Below are positions 14,722-16,598 of a stretch of DNA of 16,598 bases, piece by piece. The stretch comes from an uncultured Sphingomonadaceae bacterium (GTDB lineage Bacteria; Pseudomonadota; Alphaproteobacteria; Sphingomonadales; Sphingomonadaceae), in NCBI GenBank assembly GCA_938003725.1, contig CALKXX010000077.1, positions 1-16,598 on the forward strand. Direction: 5' to 3'. The notes below the pieces were generated by a model, which worked only from the letters and a program-made list of their open reading frames with translations, was not told where the DNA came from and searched no databases. Every line of letters begins with the position of its first letter. Within the stretch, counting starts at the first letter, position 1. Position numbers and translations under genes: made by a program.

Positions 14722-15464
14722 AGCAATAACCCTCCATCGGCGATGATTGTCTGGCCAACAATATAACCCGCCAGCGGTGAGCAGAGAAATAAGGCCAGTC
14801 CCGCCATATCCTCGGGATCACCAATGCGGCCCACCGGGATATTGCGGATCGTCGTTTCCCGGCGTTTTGGATGCTCGGTTGTCACTTTTGTCATTTTGGT
14901 CGCGATCAGGCCGGGCGCGATGCCGTTGACCCTTATCCCGTCAGGTGCCCAGGCTTTACCTAATGTACCTGTCAGGCCCATCGCGCCTGTTTTGGACGCA
15001 TTATAGGCGGGATTGCCAACCGTCGCGTGAAATGCGGCGGTTGAACTGACAATGATCATGGAGCCTTTTGCATCCTTTAGCAGATCATAAAACTGTCCGG
15101 CACAGGTCATGATGCTGTTCAAATTGACCTGAATGACCTTGGCAAAATTTTCTGGTTCAAACTCGGCGCGCTTGTACATGACCATGCCTTGGGAACAGAT
15201 CAGAACATCCATCTTGTTGAAATTTTTCCGGAAAGCTTTGATCGCTTCATCATCTGCAGCGTCGAGTTGATGATAAGTCAGGCCCTCAAAATCCGAGCCG
15301 TCTTCCTTGCTGTAATCGCCTTCGCTCGGCTTTGTTCCCGTCACATGGACGTTGGCTCCGCACGTGCGAAATGCCTGAGCCGTTGCGTTGCCAATACCGG
15401 CAGAACCGCCGATAATTGCGACCGTCTTTCTCGTGTAATCCAGCGTTGTATCAATCACCCTCAT
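14718..15464 (-). CDS. SDR-family oxidoreductase (classical type, atypical NNAG motif)
   Basis: A 248-residue short-chain dehydrogenase/reductase. The cofactor glycine motif is GGSAGIG (19-25). The catalytic set is Asn114 (in QVNLN), Ser141, Tyr154 and Lys158 (YNASK), all present. The usual NNAG strand motif reads CSQG (90-93), an uncommon variant. No acidic residue follows the second strand (HVTGTKPS), which mildly favours NADP(H). It ends in GQTIIADGG, the standard SDR C-terminal stretch. It follows another SDR gene by only 6 bases, so both are in one operon. ATG at 15464 has AAGGGAG almost touching it; a GTG two codons later (15458) has better spacing and could be the real start, removing only two residues. 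It probably oxidises a hydroxy group or reduces a keto group of the compound handled by this locus; the substrate is unknown. Confidence 0.92.
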   Translation of the reverse strand: MRVIDTTLDYTRKTVAIIGGSAGIGNATAQAFRTCGANVHVTGTKPSEGDYSKEDGSDFEGLTYHQLDAADDEAIKAFRKNFNKMDVLICSQGMVMYKRAEFEPENFAKVIQVNLNSIMTCAGQFYDLLKDAKGSMIIVSSTAAFHATVGNPAYNASKTGAMGLTGTLGKAWAPDGIRVNGIAPGLIATKMTKVTTEHPKRRETTIRNIPVGRIGDPEDMAGLALFLCSPLAGYIVGQTIIADGGLLL

Positions 15465-15470
15465 TCTCCC

Positions 15471-16244
15471 TTAGCGGCCGCCGGTGACGAACAAGCATTG
15501 CCCGGTGACCCAGCTCGAAGCCGGTGATGCCATATAGACGACTGCCGCTGCAATATCTTCCTCGGTACCATATCTTTGTAGTGGAATGCCAATTTGTTTC
15601 AGCAATGCGGCGCGCTTTTCTTCGGAATCTATGCCCATCGAATCCTCGAAATTTTCGGTCGGTATCGGGCCAGGTGCAACCGCATTCACTCGAATTTTAG
15701 GGGCCAGTTCCAACGACAATGTAGCGGTCAAGCTGTTTACGGCCGCTTTCGATGCACCATAGGGGCCGTTTTTTATCTGTCCGCCATAGGACGCCCGCGA
15801 CGAAATACTGATTATATTGCCGCCATCTTCGGGCATATGCTTCGCGGCAACCACTGCGCCCATCCATACAGCTTTCAAATTGAGCTCGATCTGTGCATCC
15901 CAATTTTCTTCGGGTGTGCGCGTCAGATAGCGCGGCGTTCCGTCGGGCAAGCCGCCGGCGTTGCTAACCCAGATCGATAGCTTGCCCAAATTTTCGGTCG
16001 TTTGTTCTGCCAGATACTCCAATGCATCCATGCTGGTCACGTCCGTCGGGACCGCAATGGCTTTGCGCCCCAGGGCCTCAATCGTCTTCGCAACGTCGTC
16101 TAAATCATCAGCGGTGCGTGCGGCCAGGGCAATATTTGCGCCTGCTTCGGCCAGGCCAATCGCAATTGCTCGGCCAATGCCTTTCCCGGCGCCGGTGACC
16201 ACCGCGACTTCCCCATCCAGCTTGAATCTATCCAATATGCTCAT
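15471..16244 (-). CDS. SDR-family oxidoreductase (classical type)
   Basis: A 257-residue classical short-chain dehydrogenase/reductase. The cofactor motif is TGAGKGIG (17-24), followed by SNAG (94-97) and the catalytic set Asn122, Ser149, Tyr162 and Lys166 (YGASK). Arg43 after the second strand (AART) is compatible with NADP(H) preference. IRVNAVAPGPIPTENF (184-199) and the final GQCLFVTGG are standard for the family. It resembles the group annotated as 7-alpha-hydroxysteroid or glucose 1-dehydrogenase-like, but those names do not prove a substrate. The MFS gene upstream ends one base before its ATG (TAA C ATG), with AAGGAAA 9 bases before the start, so carrier, this SDR and the next SDR form a coupled operon. 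Two consecutive SDRs suggest two hydroxy/keto conversions, or one enzyme for each stereoisomer, in the same pathway. Confidence 0.93.
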   Translation of the reverse strand: MSILDRFKLDGEVAVVTGAGKGIGRAIAIGLAEAGANIALAARTADDLDDVAKTIEALGRKAIAVPTDVTSMDALEYLAEQTTENLGKLSIWVSNAGGLPDGTPRYLTRTPEENWDAQIELNLKAVWMGAVVAAKHMPEDGGNIISISSRASYGGQIKNGPYGASKAAVNSLTATLSLELAPKIRVNAVAPGPIPTENFEDSMGIDSEEKRAALLKQIGIPLQRYGTEEDIAAAVVYMASPASSWVTGQCLFVTGGR

Positions 16245-16245
16245 G

Positions 16246-16598
16246 TTAGTGTGTTTCCTTCATATGAAATTCGGCGCGCCAATAGTGAAAACCGGCCCAG
16301 ATATTGAACAGTGCCAGAATTGCGAGCGCTTTTTGCAAGGCGGATGCTTCTGTTGCACCCGCAGCCAACAGAAAATTGTCGGACAATAGCCCAACAAAAA
16401 CCGGCCCGATACCAAGGCCGATCAGTCCCGCGATCAAAAGATAGATAGCAACTGCCAAAGCCCGTGTGCGATCGCTGGCCAATGTTTGCACTGCGGCAAA
16501 TGTGGGCCCGTAATAGAATGTTGCGGCAAAGGTCGGGATGGCGAGCAACAGGACTGCCAGATTTGCACTGCCCGCATAAATTGCCGCAATCATACCCG
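16246..16598 (-). CDS. MFS transporter, C-terminal part only (5' end beyond window)
   Basis: The last 117 or so residues of a membrane carrier, open through the window edge; the start is not visible. About three to four hydrophobic helices remain. The pattern YYGPTFAAVQTLASDRTRAL followed by GLIGLGIGPVFVGLLSD matches helices 10-12 of MFS carriers and aligns by eye with the same region of the complete spinster-type carrier at 13426-14721 (GPSISMIQSAVAPTERATAS, then GYAIGPAIAGFISD). The two are therefore probably members of the same family, though far from identical. It is the first visible gene of the minus-strand unit with the two SDR genes and ends one base before the next ATG. Spinster-type assignment is by similarity to the neighbour; the substrate is unknown. 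Confidence 0.85.
   Translation of the reverse strand, partial: GMIAAIYAGSANLAVLLLAIPTFAATFYYGPTFAAVQTLASDRTRALAVAIYLLIAGLIGLGIGPVFVGLLSDNFLLAAGATEASALQKALAILALFNIWAGFHYWRAEFHMKETH

Noticed and set aside
1..16598. CRISPR arrays, insertion sequences, tRNA or phage genes
   Set aside because: No regularly spaced direct repeats, transposase or integrase motifs, or tRNA-like folds were seen by eye on either strand.

Overview
The window looks like a chromosomal segment of an alphaproteobacterium, most likely of the order Sphingomonadales (relatives of Sphingopyxis, Sphingorhabdus or Parasphingorhabdus). This rests on protein style and gene order: an Ior-type molybdenum hydroxylase with a lipoprotein cytochrome c, the DUF4129/DUF4350/MoxR/DUF58/SpoIIM/RDD gene run, and paired acyl-CoA dehydrogenases beside spinster-type MFS carriers and SDR enzymes. 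It is an inference; there is no rRNA or other marker gene here. Genes are packed tightly, no gene-free stretch exceeds about 110 bases, and I saw no tRNA, rRNA, insertion sequence, CRISPR array or integrase.

Region A (1-3764, minus strand) is an operon read right to left: a two-[2Fe-2S] small subunit, a Tat-exported molybdenum-binding large subunit, a lipoprotein class I cytochrome c, and a MobA/MocA-type nucleotidyltransferase cut by the window edge. Together they describe a periplasmic Mo hydroxylase, oxidising an aldehyde or N-heterocycle of unknown identity, that passes electrons to cytochrome c, plus a likely cofactor-maturation enzyme. A candidate promoter with a perfect palindrome over its -35 box precedes the operon.

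Region B (3765-10858) has one minus-strand multi-pass membrane protein (3765-4535) divergent from a six-gene plus-strand operon: DUF4129, DUF4350, MoxR AAA+ ATPase, DUF58, SpoIIM/DUF95 membrane protein and RDD membrane protein. All five junctions overlap by 1 or 4 bases, implying strict translational coupling and a shared complex or pathway. MoxR plus DUF58 looks like an ATPase/vWA-type maturation pair working at the inner membrane on an unknown target. This is the least understood system in the window. The first gene appears to lack an intact N-terminal signal sequence.

Region C (10859-16598) looks catabolic. On the plus strand, two dissimilar acyl-CoA dehydrogenase subunits (PimC/PimD-like, resembling actinobacterial FadE heterotetramers) are followed by a rho-independent terminator and a spinster-type MFS carrier. 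Facing them on the minus strand are the C-terminal part of a second MFS carrier and two SDR oxidoreductases. The two units end tail to tail, with stop codons overlapping. A reasonable reading is uptake and beta-oxidation-like breakdown of a hydroxylated carboxylic or alicyclic compound; the substrate cannot be told from sequence.
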